Assembly (NCBI GenBank): GCA_045617625.1 | Contig: JAZLJA010000023.1 | Coordinates: forward strand, 1-64,000 | DNA from: Firm-04 sp045617625 | Lineage (GTDB): Bacteria; Bacillota; Clostridia; Oscillospirales; Ruminococcaceae | Direction: 5' to 3' | Length of the DNA stretch: 64,000 nucleotides | Shown here: piece by piece, positions 63,282-64,000 of the stretch | How the letters are laid out: each line of letters begins with the position of its first letter | How positions within the stretch are numbered: the stretch's first letter is position 1 | Notes under the pieces: generated by a model | Database searches by the model: none | What the model was told of the DNA's origin: nothing | The model's input: the letters and a program-made list of their open reading frames with translations, nothing else | Program-made: the position numbers and the translations under genes

Positions 63282-64000
63282 TCACATTTCGGTACTTTGA
63301 AGCAATCTGTTAATTGCACTGAGAAGTGCATAGATTGAAGAAGTGACAATATCAGTATGAAGCCCAACGCCCCATTCGGTACGGTCATTTAAGCGAAGTT
63401 CAACATAAGAAACAGCTTTTGCACCCGAACCGTCTGCTAATGCGTGTTCGGTGTAAGTGTGGAGTGTGTAAGGGAGTTGAAGCATTGTTTTCAATGCATT
63501 GCTGACAGCGTCTAAGCGACCATTGCCTCTCCCGATAATTTCAGACTCTTTCTCCTGATATGAAACCTTAAGTTCAGCTGTGATGCCTTTTTCCTGACGG
63601 AAATGCATTTCCTTTACAAAAACAGGAGAAGAAAGATTCACAAGTTCTCCCAGGAAAATATCGTACACCTGGCTGCTTTGCAGTTCAGTTTTCATACGAT
63701 CAGAGTACAATTTTACCATTTGGCTGAAATAAAGGTGCATGTCACGCGGTAGATCCAATCCATACTGAGTACGAAGAATGTAAACAATTCCGCCTTTTCC
63801 AGACTGGCTGTTGATACGGATAATATCGGTTTCGTAGATCCTGCCGAAGTCGTTGGGGTCAACAGGAAGATAAGGAACATCCCAGATATGTTCCGGGTGC
63901 GTTTCACGAAAAGCAAACGATTTCGCGATTGCATCCTGATGCGACCCGCTAAACGCTGCATACACAAGTTCACCGCTATACGGCTGCCGCGCATATATCG
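63282..64000 (-). CDS. leuA: 2-isopropylmalate synthase, C-terminal part (runs off the right edge)
   Basis: First committed step of leucine biosynthesis, condensing acetyl-CoA with 2-oxoisovalerate. The visible 239 codons include PYSGELVYAAFSGSHQDAI, WDVPYLPVDPNDFGR, RINSQSGKGGIVYILR and the C-terminal regulatory domain (IIGRGNGRLDAVSNALKTML). Reading continues in frame to base 64000, so the N-terminal catalytic part lies outside. The stop TGA at 63284-63282 is followed by the promoter region of the cohesin-like gene. Confidence 0.95.
   Translation of the reverse strand, partial: IYARQPYSGELVYAAFSGSHQDAIAKSFAFRETHPEHIWDVPYLPVDPNDFGRIYETDIIRINSQSGKGGIVYILRTQYGLDLPRDMHLYFSQMVKLYSDRMKTELQSSQVYDIFLGELVNLSSPVFVKEMHFRQEKGITAELKVSYQEKESEIIGRGNGRLDAVSNALKTMLQLPYTLHTYTEHALADGSGAKAVSYVELRLNDRTEWGVGLHTDIVTSSIYALLSAINRLLQSTEM

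Noticed and set aside
1..64000. CRISPR array, insertion sequence, prophage or integrative element
   Set aside because: No regularly spaced repeats, transposase, integrase or phage structural motif was seen.

Overview
The window looks like chromosome from a fibre-degrading, cellulosome-forming Firmicute of the Ruminococcus flavefaciens / R. champanellensis type. Nine secreted proteins carry type I-like dockerin repeats (GDxNxDGxxxxxDxxxLxKxxL) fused to GH9, GH43, GH95, GH2, CE2 or LRR/papain-like modules. Promoters are clear sigma-A types (TTGACA-17-TATAAT), ribosome sites are GGAGG-like and most genes end in intrinsic terminators. I see no transposase, phage structural gene or CRISPR array. 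The genus is an inference from domain content.

Layout. 1-586: 5' part of fhs. 726-6748 (minus): envelope operon of a cell-wall-binding transglutaminase-like protein, a Thr-rich lipoprotein, an MBOAT acyltransferase, its AlgJ/AlgX-like partner and a small dockerin protein. 6841-9417: GH43-CBM32-LamG-dockerin. 9574-14177: BceRS-BceAB-type antimicrobial-peptide sensing and resistance module with a Bce-type operator. 14225-31043: cellulosomal island (two GH9, AraC regulator, CE2 esterase, LRR/peptidase protein, GH95) with a phosphodiester glycosidase pair. 31044-31653: intergenic region with a ncRNA made of two tandem degenerate tRNA-like cloverleaves. 31654-33992: zinc-ribbon SDR plus unknown partner. 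34420-38737: MoxR-DUF58-transglutaminase operon.

39032-47521 is the most unusual block. A PqqD-like protein, a radical SAM/SPASM maturase, two short peptides with a common leader and an ABC exporter are followed by a Wzz/BY-kinase-like protein with a broken Walker A and a Tyr-rich tail, a CpsB-type phosphatase, an Ig-like anchored protein, an intact BY-kinase without a Tyr tail, and a second PqqD-like protein. No glycosyltransferase, flippase or polymerase is present. I read it as a peptide-modification and export system wired to tyrosine-phosphorylation control.

47671-55666: tandem-GH43/internal dockerin protein and a large GH2 with a LamG domain inserted in its barrel. 55900-58886: PdaA-like deacetylase, small unknowns, Rpe and a MecA-like adaptor. 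58937-62272: three Rnf-like membrane proteins (D, E, A) lacking the usual cofactor residues, co-directional with a membrane-anchored DUF4015-like protein. 62336-63163: lipoprotein-like protein whose cohesin halves appear in reversed order. 63282-64000: C-terminal part of leuA.
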